Assembly: GCF_025989125.1 (NCBI RefSeq) | Contig: NZ_JAPDNR010000001.1 | Coordinates: forward strand, 372,001-436,000 | DNA: 64,000 nucleotides | From: Chitinophaga nivalis | GTDB taxonomy: Bacteria; Bacteroidota; Bacteroidia; Chitinophagales; Chitinophagaceae | Direction of reading: 5' to 3' | Shown: positions 43,913 to 52,999 of the stretch, in pieces | Position numbering within the stretch: the stretch's first letter is position 1 | How the letters are laid out: each line of letters opens with the position of its first letter | Program-made: the position numbers and the translations under genes | The notes under the pieces: model-generated | Database searches by the model: none | What the model was told of the DNA's origin: nothing | Seen by the model: only the letters and a program-made list of their open reading frames with translations

Positions 43913-44683
43913 ATGTTAAAAGCAACTTTACTCAAAGCTACAGAAGCCAGCGGAAAAATACTGCAGGAATATTTTAACGGTCCATTCGAAGTGAGCAGTA
44001 AAAGTACCCTTAACGACCTTGTTACAGAAGTAGATAAAAAGTCCGAACAAACCATCATAGACATCATCCGTGCAACTTATCCTGACCATTTCATCCTCAG
44101 TGAAGAAGCAGGGGAACTAAAAACGGATGCCACGGTTAAATGGATCATTGATCCTATTGACGGTACTGTCAACTACGCCAACGGCATTCCCATTTGTTGC
44201 GTATCTATTGGCGTGGAAAAAGAAGGAGAAATGATACTGGGCGCCGTATTCAACCCCTTCATGCAAGAGCTGTTTGTGGCAGAAAAAGGGAAAGGCGCTA
44301 CCCTCAACGGCAAACCCATTCAGGTTTCCCGTAAGGAACAGGTAGCACAATCCTGCCTGGTAACCGGTTTCCCTTACCATTGGGAAGAAAAGCCGCGTAA
44401 CCCGCTCACCGCCCTCGAAGAAGTGATCAAAGCAGGTATACCGGTACGCCGGCTCGGCTCCGCAGCCATCGATCTTTGCTGGGTAGCCTGCGGCCGTTTC
44501 GATGGCTTCTGGGAACATCACCTGCAACCCTGGGATGCCGCCGCCGGATTCCTGATCGTAGAAGAAGCAGGGGGCAAAGTCACCGATTTTGACGGCAATA
44601 AATATTCACCATATCAAAAAACAATACTGGCCACCAACGGCCGTATTCATAGTGCATTACAGGACCTTATTAACGGTAAATAA
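43913..44683 (+). CDS. Inositol monophosphatase family protein
   Basis: The protein is 256 residues with the complete lithium-sensitive phosphatase signature: DLVTEVDKKSEQ, ILSEEAGE (metal-binding Glu), IIDPIDGTVNYANGIP (metal site) and WDAAAGFLIVEEAGG (C-terminal motif). It hydrolyses inositol-1-phosphate or a related sugar phosphate such as ADP- or NADP-derived bisphosphates. Substrate cannot be told from sequence. It lies 12 bp upstream of thiL and is probably co-transcribed with it. Confidence 0.92.
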   Translation: MLKATLLKATEASGKILQEYFNGPFEVSSKSTLNDLVTEVDKKSEQTIIDIIRATYPDHFILSEEAGELKTDATVKWIIDPIDGTVNYANGIPICCVSIGVEKEGEMILGAVFNPFMQELFVAEKGKGATLNGKPIQVSRKEQVAQSCLVTGFPYHWEEKPRNPLTALEEVIKAGIPVRRLGSAAIDLCWVACGRFDGFWEHHLQPWDAAAGFLIVEEAGGKVTDFDGNKYSPYQKTILATNGRIHSALQDLINGK

Positions 44684-44695
44684 GTTTAGGGAAAG

Positions 44696-45730
44696 ATGGA
44701 ACAGGAAAGAACAGAAATAAACGACCTCGGAGAATTCGGATTGATCGAATATCTCACCAGGAACATTGAAATACAACATGCCAGCACCGTACTGGGTGTA
44801 GGCGATGACGCCGCCGTGATTGACCACTTCGGCAAACAAACCGTGATCAGTACCGACATGCTGGTAGAAGGTATCCACTTCGACCTGATGTACACCCCGC
44901 TGAAACACCTGGGTTACAAAGCAGTAGTCGTAAACCTGTCGGACATCTACGCGATGAACGCCACACCTACCCAGATTACTGTCAGCATTGCCTTTTCCAA
45001 CCGGGTATCTGTAGAGGCGCTGAATGAGTTCTATGAAGGTATTTATGCCGCCTGCGATAAGTATGGCGTAGACCTCATTGGCGGCGATACCAGCAATTCC
45101 CAGAAAGGATTTATCATCAGCGTAACTGCTATCGGAGAAGTAACCCCAGACCAGTTCGTGAAAAGATCAACGGCTGAAAAAGGCGATCTGCTCTGCGTTA
45201 CCGGCGATCTGGGTGCCGCCTACCTGGGCCTTACCCTCCTCGAAAGAGAAAAAAAGATCTACCTGGAAAACCCGCAGCTGTCACCAGACCTCGAGAACCA
45301 GACCTATATCATTGGCCGGCAGCTGAAACCGGAAGCCCGCAAAGATATTATTGAATTCCTCCAGGAACAGGACATCACGCCTACCGCTATGATGGATGTA
45401 AGCGATGGCCTCAGTTCCGAAATCCTGCATATTGCCAAACAAAGCAACCTTGGTGTTATTCTCTATGAAGAGAAAATTCCGATTGCCCAGGAAAGCAAGG
45501 AAATAGCCATGAAATTCGGACTGGATCCTACCGCCTGCGCACTCAGCGGCGGAGAAGATTACGAACTGCTGTTCACCATGAAACAACAGGATTATGACAA
45601 GATTGTACTGAATGAACAAATCAGTGTAATCGGATATATGACCGACATCTCCGAAGGCGCCCATATCCTCACCAAAGGCGGCAACAAGTTCAAACTCGTT
45701 GCCCAGGGCTGGAACGCTTTTCAACAATAA
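44696..45730 (+). CDS. thiL: Thiamine-monophosphate kinase
   Basis: The protein is 344 residues. It phosphorylates thiamine monophosphate to the cofactor thiamine diphosphate. Motifs are VLGVGDDAAVI near residue 37, STDMLVEGIHFD, then GGDTSNSQKGFII, MDVSDGLSSEILHIAKQS, and ALSGGEDYELLF. These match the AIR-synthase-like ThiL fold over its whole length. The korB enzyme in the same window needs thiamine diphosphate but is not in this operon. Confidence 0.95.
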   Translation: MEQERTEINDLGEFGLIEYLTRNIEIQHASTVLGVGDDAAVIDHFGKQTVISTDMLVEGIHFDLMYTPLKHLGYKAVVVNLSDIYAMNATPTQITVSIAFSNRVSVEALNEFYEGIYAACDKYGVDLIGGDTSNSQKGFIISVTAIGEVTPDQFVKRSTAEKGDLLCVTGDLGAAYLGLTLLEREKKIYLENPQLSPDLENQTYIIGRQLKPEARKDIIEFLQEQDITPTAMMDVSDGLSSEILHIAKQSNLGVILYEEKIPIAQESKEIAMKFGLDPTACALSGGEDYELLFTMKQQDYDKIVLNEQISVIGYMTDISEGAHILTKGGNKFKLVAQGWNAFQQ

Positions 45731-45734
45731 CTTT

Positions 45735-45790
45735 ATCAACGCATAAAAAAAGCCCCGCAAGAGATTGCGGGGCTTTTTTTATGCGTTGAT
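45735..45790. terminator. Bidirectional terminator with 26-bp perfect arms
   Basis: The arms at 45735-45760 and 45765-45790 are exact inverted copies around the loop GAGA. The GC-rich inner 9 bp are flanked by seven A and seven T, then a further 10 paired bases. It serves thiL and the convergent glycosyltransferase gene. Confidence 0.93.
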
Positions 45791-45800
45791 CGCAATAATA

Positions 45801-47477
45801 TTATTCTATGGTAACCGGTATCACCGGACTATTATGTGTAGGCGGCAGCTCACCGGCAAAAATGGAAAACTTCAACTGATATTTACCCGGCTTCTCCGGC
45901 ATCACTACCTCCAGGTTAATCAACCGGCGAAGAATGGCTCTCTCCAGTGTCATCACAGACTTCACCGGCGGTAACATATCTTCCTGATGCATAAATACAT
46001 ATCCCAATACCGGCTCATGCTCCCGGTCTAAAGGAATCGGCTGACGATAACCATTGTCTGGTTGCAATATCACATTCACCCGTTCGCCCCGTTTTGCTTT
46101 AATGGCTTTCAGCGCAGGTTTCAGCTGTATCAGTGAATAAGAATAGTAATGTGGTTGCAGGTTATAATCCCACGTTCCCAATATAGTTTTTACACTATCC
46201 GTTACAGGAATACCCGCCCCCGGATCAAAGATGACCATCACTGGTTTTCCCCACAGCTGCGTTTCTGTATCCCAGAAATTATACTGGCTCCGGCGCGATT
46301 CCCGGCTGTTAAGACTATAGGATAACTGCCCGGTATAAAACATGTATTTGGATGGCAGCTGATAACTGTTCATAAATACGACCGGCCGGCCGGCAGCACG
46401 TGCTGCTACCTGCGAAGTCCACTCCTTATTGTGGTGAATTTCAGGCCTGATTTCCACACCCGGCATAAAATCCCAGATCATATACACCCGCGTAGCCAAT
46501 ACCAGCAACAACGTTACCGGTAAGGTATATACCAGCCAATTCCACGACAGCTTTCTCCGCATAATGGCATGGTGCGCCAGCAATGTGGTAGGCGTAAACA
46601 ACATCACGGTCCAATTGGCTTCTACCCGGCCTTTGAAAGTGCTGAGCAGGAAAAATACCAATACCCCAATGACGTTGAATTTCAGTGCCCGTTCAAAAGT
46701 ATGCTGAATAGGACAACGGAAAGCATAATACAGAATCAGCCAGCCGAGCAGCGGACCAAAAAGCAATAACTGTCCGCCTATATAATCCAGTGTATAGGTA
46801 ATATCGTAGGAAGTGGCATTCCGCTCTATCAGGTGGTATTGCAACGAGGGGAAGCCATGTGTATACTGCCAGTAAATATGCGGTAAAAACAACAGCGTAG
46901 TAAGAATACAGGCAATATAAAACTTGAAAACCTTGAGCAGGTTGATGTTGGACAACACCGTAAAAAACACCAGTAGTACCCCATGGTATTTACTGTAAAA
47001 CATCAGTGCCATGGAAACGCCCAGCAGCAATGTATTTTTCCAGTTTTGCTCCGACAGGAAATTGCGGTATGCCCAGAAATATACCGCAGCAAAAAAGATC
47101 AGCGGTACATCCGGAACTGCCAGCATCCCTCCTATCTGCATCGCTCCCATCGCTCCTATCAACAGGTAAAATAACGTGTTATCTTTTGCTGCAATGAGTT
47201 TGGCCGTAATCCATAAAGTAAGGGTATTCACCACCACGATCAATAGTCGTACCCCTAACTCATTATGAAAAATACTGTAGCCTAGCTTGATCAGCAAGGC
47301 AATCATGGGTGGATGGTCAAAATAACCCCAGTCCATATGACGGGAGTATACCCAGTAATAAGCTTCATCATCCCACAATTCGGAGAAAGAAGCCTGTATG
47401 AGTCCTAACACCAGCCAGGTTAACAGGAAAAGATTGCGGTATTGATTTTTTGTAAAGAACCTTTTTATTTCGCTCAT
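45801..47477 (-). CDS. ArnT-like family 39 glycosyltransferase
   Basis: The protein is 558 residues. The first periplasmic loop has the PMT/ArnT signature DEAYYWVYSRHMDWGYFDHP, with the catalytic acidic pair. About eleven hydrophobic segments follow to residue 350. The C-terminal 200 residues are a soluble periplasmic domain. Such enzymes use undecaprenyl-linked sugars to modify lipid A, proteins or glycans. The acceptor is not known. It runs convergent with thiL and shares its terminator. Confidence 0.88.
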   Translation of the reverse strand: MSEIKRFFTKNQYRNLFLLTWLVLGLIQASFSELWDDEAYYWVYSRHMDWGYFDHPPMIALLIKLGYSIFHNELGVRLLIVVVNTLTLWITAKLIAAKDNTLFYLLIGAMGAMQIGGMLAVPDVPLIFFAAVYFWAYRNFLSEQNWKNTLLLGVSMALMFYSKYHGVLLVFFTVLSNINLLKVFKFYIACILTTLLFLPHIYWQYTHGFPSLQYHLIERNATSYDITYTLDYIGGQLLLFGPLLGWLILYYAFRCPIQHTFERALKFNVIGVLVFFLLSTFKGRVEANWTVMLFTPTTLLAHHAIMRRKLSWNWLVYTLPVTLLLVLATRVYMIWDFMPGVEIRPEIHHNKEWTSQVAARAAGRPVVFMNSYQLPSKYMFYTGQLSYSLNSRESRRSQYNFWDTETQLWGKPVMVIFDPGAGIPVTDSVKTILGTWDYNLQPHYYSYSLIQLKPALKAIKAKRGERVNVILQPDNGYRQPIPLDREHEPVLGYVFMHQEDMLPPVKSVMTLERAILRRLINLEVVMPEKPGKYQLKFSIFAGELPPTHNSPVIPVTIE

Positions 47478-47516
47478 GCAAATATTCAGTATGATTAATC
47501 CAGTGCGAAGATAGGT

Positions 47517-48620
47517 CTATTCGCAGTATACTGTTACTTCCCAGTTTGGCCGGATGGCAACCAGTGCTGCTGCATACCCGGGCTTGATACGCCCACGCTG
47601 CTGCGCCTGTCCGATTGCGCGGGCCGGGTACAGGCTTGCCATTCGCAGGGCTTCCTCCAGGGAAATACCTACCTGTTCCACACAATTACGGACTGCCTGT
47701 ATCATCGTAAGCCGGGAGCCAGACAATACACCGGTGGCACTTACGAACCGATCTTGTTCCCGGAGATAGGTATAAGGCCCGGTTTTATTTTCCTCTACCG
47801 CATCGGTAATCAGGAATAAACGTTCACCCATGATCTTTTTACTGATCCGGATGGCGGCAAAATCCACATGTACGCCATCCGCGACAATACTGGCACTCAC
47901 GGCCGGATGATCGTATATAGCTCCTACGATCCCCGGAGCGCGGCTTTCCAGCGGCGACATGGCATTAAATAAGTGGGTAGCATGCCGGATACCCTGTTCA
48001 AAAGCAATGTAAGCCTGGTCGTAGGTAGCATTGCTATGCCCTGCAAACACCACAATACCCGCCTCCTGCAACTGCCTGATCAGGATGGGGTCACAGCATT
48101 CCGGCGCCAGTGTCATTATTTTCACAATGCCCTTGCCATGAGTAATGATCCAATCGATATCTTCCTGCGCAGGTTTACGGATGTACTGCGGTAAATGCGC
48201 CCCTTTTTTTGCCGGATTAATAAAAGGTCCTTCCAGGTGAAGACCGGCTACGCCTTTGCCTCCCTGTTCCCAATAGGCTTTCACCGCATGTATGGCTTCC
48301 AGCATAATTTCCGGTGAAATAGTGGCTACAGTAGGCATCACCAACGCTGCGCCGCCCGCCTTGCTGTAGTCTACCACCGCAGTCAGTGAGGCAACAGAAG
48401 GATACAGGGAAAACACCGCGCCATTGCCGCCATAAATCTGCAGATCAATCATAGCCGGCGCCAATATAGCCCCCTGCAGATCCACGACCGTACCTTCCTG
48501 CGATTCCACGGCAGCAGCAGGCAATATCGACGTAACAATGCCATAATCTGTTGTAACGGCGCTTTCCTCCAATATTCCATCTCCGGTGAATACCCGGGCA
48601 TTTGTGTAGGTAACTGGCAT
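47517..48620 (-). CDS. nagA: N-acetylglucosamine-6-phosphate deacetylase
   Basis: The protein is 367 residues of the amidohydrolase superfamily. It removes acetate from GlcNAc-6-phosphate in amino-sugar recycling or chitin catabolism. Motifs present are HLEGPFINPAKKGAH (metal-binding Glu), GHSNATYDQAY, THLFNAMSPLESRAPG, VADGVHVD and ITDAVEENKTG (catalytic Asp). Length fits. No nagB or chitinase lies next to it. Confidence 0.93.
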   Translation of the reverse strand: MPVTYTNARVFTGDGILEESAVTTDYGIVTSILPAAAVESQEGTVVDLQGAILAPAMIDLQIYGGNGAVFSLYPSVASLTAVVDYSKAGGAALVMPTVATISPEIMLEAIHAVKAYWEQGGKGVAGLHLEGPFINPAKKGAHLPQYIRKPAQEDIDWIITHGKGIVKIMTLAPECCDPILIRQLQEAGIVVFAGHSNATYDQAYIAFEQGIRHATHLFNAMSPLESRAPGIVGAIYDHPAVSASIVADGVHVDFAAIRISKKIMGERLFLITDAVEENKTGPYTYLREQDRFVSATGVLSGSRLTMIQAVRNCVEQVGISLEEALRMASLYPARAIGQAQQRGRIKPGYAAALVAIRPNWEVTVYCE

Positions 48621-48700
48621 ATTCCGGTAAGTTTAAGTGACTTTATATTGCAGTAAACAAGGATACGCAGGCACTATACAGCATTTCTTTCTGTATCACA

Positions 48701-49093
48701 CTAATCCCGGACTTCATACAATTCCAGGGGCAAACCATCCGGATCTGAGAAAAAAGTAAATCGCTGCTGTGTGTGCGGATCTAAACGTATGGGTTCCGTT
48801 TCCACGCCTTTGTCCTGCAGCTGCTGAACAGCCGCAGTAATATCTGCCACGGCAAAAGCCAGGTGACGCAGGCCACTGGCTTCCGGGCGACTCACGCGTG
48901 CAGGCGGGTCGGGAAATGAAAATAATTCTATGATATATTGCTCACCAAGTGCCAGGTCCAGCTTCCAGGAATCGCGTTCTGCGCGATATACTTCCCGGAT
49001 TACCTGCAGGCCCAGCACATCGGTATAAAACGTTTTACTGCGGTGATAATCAGTACAGATAATAGCGATGTGATGGACTGCCTGTAATAACAT
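48701..49093 (-). CDS. VOC family protein (glyoxalase-like)
   Basis: The protein is 130 residues from the ATG at 49093, 16 bp after the omega-amidase stop. It contains two betaalphabetabetabeta modules: HHIAIICTDYHRSKTFYTDV ... VIREVYRAERD, and LRHLAFAVADITAAVQQL ... FFSDPDGLPLELYE. Metal ligands His (HHIAI), Glu (IIELFSF) , His (LRHLAF) and Glu (LELYE) are in place. Family members include lactoylglutathione lyase and methylmalonyl-CoA epimerase. Specific function is not assigned. Confidence 0.85.
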   Translation of the reverse strand: MLLQAVHHIAIICTDYHRSKTFYTDVLGLQVIREVYRAERDSWKLDLALGEQYIIELFSFPDPPARVSRPEASGLRHLAFAVADITAAVQQLQDKGVETEPIRLDPHTQQRFTFFSDPDGLPLELYEVRD

Positions 49094-49109
49094 GGTAAGC
49101 CGGTTTATA

Positions 49110-49913
49110 TTATGCTTTGGGCAAAATAGTGAAGGCGTCTGCATCCTTCAGGAAAGGAATATTTTTTCTTATTTCATCCAGCTTCTCACGTTGAAGGGTA
49201 TACGTAAAAATGTCTTCGTCATGAGATTTGCGGTAGATGATTTCACCCATAGGATCAATCAGGCTGGAATCGCCGCTGTGGTAGATGTTATTGCCATCAT
49301 TGCCCACCCGGTTTACACCTATAGCAAAACATTGATTTTCAATGGCACGTGCCTGTATCAGTGTTTTCCAGGCGGTACTGCGCCGTTCCGGCCAGTTGGC
49401 CACATTCACCAGCAGGTCGTAGGCCGGCGCCTGGGTATCCGGTTGAATGGTATTTCTGGACCATACCGGGAAACGCAGGTCATAACAAACGGTCAGATTG
49501 ATTTTCCAACCTTTTACCTGGGCTATCAATCGTTTATCACCGGGATGATAATGTTCATCTTCTCCGGCATAGCCAAACAGATGGCGCTTGTCATAAGTAC
49601 CATAGGTGCCGTTAGGCAGCATCCAGATCAACCGGTTGAGGTACTGACCCTCTTCTTCGATGATCAGGCTGCCGGCGATGATCACATTCTTTTCGGCGGA
49701 TTTTTGTTTCATCCACTGAAAAGCACTGCCATCCATCTTTTCGGCCAGGCGTTCCGGTTGCATACTAAAACCGGTACTGAACATCTCCGGTAAAAAAATG
49801 ACTTCCGTTCTTTCTCCTATACTGTTGATCTTCTCATCAAACATTCGGAGGTTAGCCGCTATATCTTCCCAGTGCAGCTGCGTCTGGATAAGTGTTACTT
49901 TAAGGTCTGACAT
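49110..49913 (-). CDS. Omega-amidase YafV-like carbon-nitrogen hydrolase
   Basis: The protein is 267 residues of the nitrilase superfamily. The catalytic triad is complete: Glu in FLPEMFSTGF, Lys in TYDKRHLFGYAGE, and Cys in LTVCYDLRFPVW. The motif RHLF and the following FP are typical of omega-amidases, which deaminate 2-oxoglutaramate to 2-oxoglutarate. A short gap of 16 bp links it to the VOC gene downstream. Confidence 0.9.
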   Translation of the reverse strand: MSDLKVTLIQTQLHWEDIAANLRMFDEKINSIGERTEVIFLPEMFSTGFSMQPERLAEKMDGSAFQWMKQKSAEKNVIIAGSLIIEEEGQYLNRLIWMLPNGTYGTYDKRHLFGYAGEDEHYHPGDKRLIAQVKGWKINLTVCYDLRFPVWSRNTIQPDTQAPAYDLLVNVANWPERRSTAWKTLIQARAIENQCFAIGVNRVGNDGNNIYHSGDSSLIDPMGEIIYRKSHDEDIFTYTLQREKLDEIRKNIPFLKDADAFTILPKA

Positions 49914-49979
49914 TGTCGGTTATTATGAACACTAAATTACAACCTGCGTCATTAGAAAACTTTTAAAATTATAGCTTTC

Positions 49980-50438
49980 TTATGCCTCATTATTTACAAT
50001 TTGTTCAAGCGCATCACTAATCAGATCGGATTCAAAACCTTTTTGCAACAGATGTTGCATCGTTTTGTACTTTCTTTTCAGGGGCTGTTCTCTTTCCAGT
50101 GACCGGTATTTTTTGTCTGCCAGTTTCAATAATACAGCTGCATAATCATTTTCATCTATCTCCTCCATCGCTTTTTTAATGCAGTAGGCAGATACCTGTT
50201 TTTGTTTCAGTTCCAATATTATTTTTTTGCGCCCCCACTGTCTGATACGGAATTTGCCGCCGGCAAAAGCTTTCGCAAAACGTTCTTCATTCAGGAAGTT
50301 ATCGGCCACCAGTGTTGCCAGTGCCTCTTCTACTTCCGCACCGCGCAATCCTAATTCCAGACATTTATGCCGGGTTTCGTAATGGCTTCGCTCCTGGTAG
50401 GCACAATAATGCCGGAGCTTTTCTATCTCTTTTTGCAT
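49980..50438 (-). CDS. recX: Regulatory protein RecX
   Basis: The protein is 152 residues from the ATG at 50438; a GTG four codons earlier is also open. Three tandem three-helix repeats are seen (residues about 10-50, 55-100, 105-150), including the RecX-type LRHYCAYQERSHYETRHKC and FAKAFAGGKFRIRQWGRKKI. RecX limits RecA filament extension. No recA is nearby. It lies downstream of uvrD and upstream of the omega-amidase promoter region. Confidence 0.9.
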   Translation of the reverse strand: MQKEIEKLRHYCAYQERSHYETRHKCLELGLRGAEVEEALATLVADNFLNEERFAKAFAGGKFRIRQWGRKKIILELKQKQVSAYCIKKAMEEIDENDYAAVLLKLADKKYRSLEREQPLKRKYKTMQHLLQKGFESDLISDALEQIVNNEA

Positions 50439-50459
50439 GTGATGGCACACTATCGCCGT

Positions 50460-50491
50460 GCCACCAACAAAACAGTTGCCCTGTTGGTGGC
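50460..50491. repeat. Hairpin between uvrD and recX
   Basis: Ten-base perfect arms (50460-50469 and 50482-50491) enclose a 12-base loop, in the 70 bp between the UvrD stop and the RecX start. No T-run follows on the minus strand, so it may be an intercistronic processing or partial-termination signal. Confidence 0.5.
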
Positions 50492-50508
50492 CGGTATATC
50501 AGATGGAT

Positions 50509-52845
50509 TTATTTTACGATACGCAGTTTCGCGTAGTTCAGCATGATCTTTTTCTCTCCGCCACCCTTCGGGAATACAATGGTGGCAATACGGTTATTGG
50601 GAGCACCTTCTATAGCAGTGATGTTACCGAAACCAAATTTCTGGTGTTCTACTTCCATACCTGGTTGCATGCCTGCCGGATCATCGGGGGCAAAACCAGC
50701 GGTAGGCACGTGATTCACCGGTACAGAAGATGGTTTGGGCATCGGTTTGGGAGAAGAAGACTGCGCCGGGGCTGCCGGGCTTTTCTTCTGCATCCGGTCA
50801 AACATATTATTGGCATTGCTGTTGCTCCAGCCGTTGGTACTGCCGCTGCCGAAGGCATTACGTACACTACCTCCACCAGCATAGCTGCGGTCAATAAATT
50901 TATCCGGCATTTCTTCCAGGAAGCGGCTGGGTTCATTCTGCACCAGGTTACCGAAACGATAACGGCTGTTGGCATGCGTCAGCCACAGGCGGGCCTTCGC
51001 ACGGGTAATCGCTACGTAAAACAACCGTCTTTCTTCTTCCAGTTCTTCGCGGGTGTTAATAGACATGCCGCTGGGAAACAGCGTTTCTTCCAACCCTACG
51101 GTAAATACCACCGGGAATTCCAGTCCTTTTGCAGCGTGAATGGTCATCAGCTTTACCACGTCGCTATCTTCATTATTGCCCTGGTCTGCATCTGTCAGCA
51201 GGGTAATCTGCTGCAGGTAGGAGCCCATGCTTTTATCCAGCAACTCCCCTTCTTCATCAGGGGTTTCTGTAAATTCCTTGATGGAGTTCAACAGCTCCTG
51301 CACGTTCTCATACCGGGCAAGACCTTCGGTCGTTTTATCGTTGAAGAGTTCTTTCACGATATTGGTAGATTTTCCGACCATTACCGCTACGTCGTAGGCA
51401 TTCTGTTTGCCCAGCATCGCCTGGAAACTGCTGATCATCGTCACAAAACCTTCGATTGCTTCCAGCGTGCCGCTTTTGAAACCGAATTCCTTGGCTCTTT
51501 CCAGCACTTCCCACATGGTGATGTTATGCTCATTGCTGAGCACCACCGTTTTTTCGATAGTGGTTTTACCGATACCACGCACCGGGTAATTGATAATTCT
51601 TTTCAGGCTCTCTTCATCGCGGGTATTCATGGTCACCCGCAGGTAGGCCACAAAATCCTTGATTTCCTTCCGCTGGTAGAACGACAGACCACCGTAAATA
51701 CGGTATGGAATGGCTTTCCGGCGGAGGCTTTCCTCAAAGGAACGGCTTTGCGCATTGGTACGGTACAGAATCACAAAATCGCGGTTATCATAATGGTTCC
51801 GCAATTTCTGTTCTGCAATGGTATCTGCTACAAATTTCCCTTCCTCGTTATCGGTCATGGTGCGTACCAGTTTGATGGTATCACCTTCTGTATTATCTGT
51901 CCAAAGATTCTTTTCTATCTGGCCTTTGTTATGGGCTATTACCTCGTTGGCAACATTCAGGATAGATTTGGTACTGCGATAGTTTTGTTCCAGTTTTACC
52001 ACTTTCACATCATCGTAATCTTTTTCGAACTGGAGGATATTTTCGATCGTAGCACCACGGAAGGAGTAAATACTCTGGGCATCATCTCCCACTACACAGA
52101 TGTTTTCATTGACAGCACCCAGGAGTTTAATGATCTCGTACTGTGCCGGGTTGGTATCCTGGTACTCATCGATCATGATATATTTAAACTTGTGCTGATA
52201 TTTATGCAGCACTTCCGGGAAGGCCTTGAGGATCACATACATTTTGAAGAGCAGGTCATCAAAGTCCATGGCGCCGTTTTTAAAACAGCGTTTGGCGTAC
52301 ATGTCGTAGATCTTACCGATCATGGGCCGGTTGGCGCGCATGTCTTCCTGTTGTACCAGATGATCCAGCTGGTATTCTTCCGGTCCCATCAGGCTGTTTT
52401 TAGCAGCTGAAATGCGGTTGTATACGAAGTTGGGCTTATAGTGTTTATCGTCCAGATTCAATTCATTGATGATGGTTTTCAACACACTCTTGGCATCATC
52501 GGTATCATAAATGGTGAAATCACTGGGATAACCGAGGCGGCTTGCTTCTGCACGCAGCAAGCGGGCAAATACGGAGTGGAAGGTACCTATATACAGATTG
52601 CGGGCTTCACTGCCTCCCAGGATCTTTTCCACCCTTTCCTTCATTTCACGTGCCGCCTTGTTGGTAAAGGTGAGCGACAAAATATTAAACGCATCAACGC
52701 CATTACGCATCAGATGAGCAATACGGGTGGTCAGCACCTTGGTTTTTCCCGAACCGGCGCCGGCTACAATCATCAATGGGCCATTGATATGTGTTACTGC
52801 TTCCCGTTGTTGTTCGTTAAGCTCGTCTAAATAGTTTGCCTTCAT
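50509..52845 (-). CDS. UvrD/PcrA-type superfamily 1 DNA helicase
   Basis: The protein is 778 residues. It unwinds DNA 3'-5' in nucleotide excision repair and in removing RecA or stalled polymerase. Motif I GAGSGKT is at residues 29-35, motif II is VDEYQDTNPAQYE-like (IDEYQDTNPAQ), motif III is GDDAQSIYSFRGA and motif VI is VAITRAKARLWLTHA. A Ser/Pro/Gly-rich linker precedes a Tudor-like C-terminal domain (GMEVEHQKFGFGNITAIEGA) like the RNA-polymerase-binding tail of PcrA. It is followed by recX. Confidence 0.95.
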   Translation of the reverse strand: MKANYLDELNEQQREAVTHINGPLMIVAGAGSGKTKVLTTRIAHLMRNGVDAFNILSLTFTNKAAREMKERVEKILGGSEARNLYIGTFHSVFARLLRAEASRLGYPSDFTIYDTDDAKSVLKTIINELNLDDKHYKPNFVYNRISAAKNSLMGPEEYQLDHLVQQEDMRANRPMIGKIYDMYAKRCFKNGAMDFDDLLFKMYVILKAFPEVLHKYQHKFKYIMIDEYQDTNPAQYEIIKLLGAVNENICVVGDDAQSIYSFRGATIENILQFEKDYDDVKVVKLEQNYRSTKSILNVANEVIAHNKGQIEKNLWTDNTEGDTIKLVRTMTDNEEGKFVADTIAEQKLRNHYDNRDFVILYRTNAQSRSFEESLRRKAIPYRIYGGLSFYQRKEIKDFVAYLRVTMNTRDEESLKRIINYPVRGIGKTTIEKTVVLSNEHNITMWEVLERAKEFGFKSGTLEAIEGFVTMISSFQAMLGKQNAYDVAVMVGKSTNIVKELFNDKTTEGLARYENVQELLNSIKEFTETPDEEGELLDKSMGSYLQQITLLTDADQGNNEDSDVVKLMTIHAAKGLEFPVVFTVGLEETLFPSGMSINTREELEEERRLFYVAITRAKARLWLTHANSRYRFGNLVQNEPSRFLEEMPDKFIDRSYAGGGSVRNAFGSGSTNGWSNSNANNMFDRMQKKSPAAPAQSSSPKPMPKPSSVPVNHVPTAGFAPDDPAGMQPGMEVEHQKFGFGNITAIEGAPNNRIATIVFPKGGGEKKIMLNYAKLRIVK

Positions 52846-52936
52846 CTCGACTGCTGTTTATATTTTTTGTAGATAGATGTAATTTTCAGAAGGGTGTAAA
52901 AGTACGAAAAAGGAGCTATTTTCTACAAAAGACAAA

Positions 52937-52974
52937 GGAGCAAAGTCCCACAATGGCTGTGGTTTCTTTGCTCC
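52937..52974 (-). terminator. Terminator hairpin after the desaturase gene
   Basis: Arms of 9 bp (52937-52945 and 52966-52974) enclose a second 5-bp stem (52948-52952 and 52958-52962). A T-rich stretch follows on the minus strand, 26 bp beyond the desaturase stop codon. Confidence 0.75.
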
Positions 52975-52999
52975 CTGCGATATCTTCTTAAAAAGATTT

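Noticed and set aside
50458..52410. A 650-codon plus-strand open frame opposite the UvrD helicase gene
   Set aside because: It lies wholly antisense to a complete helicase gene with all motifs, and its translation is His/Phe-rich without any family signature, the usual result of mirrored codon bias. It is a shadow frame.
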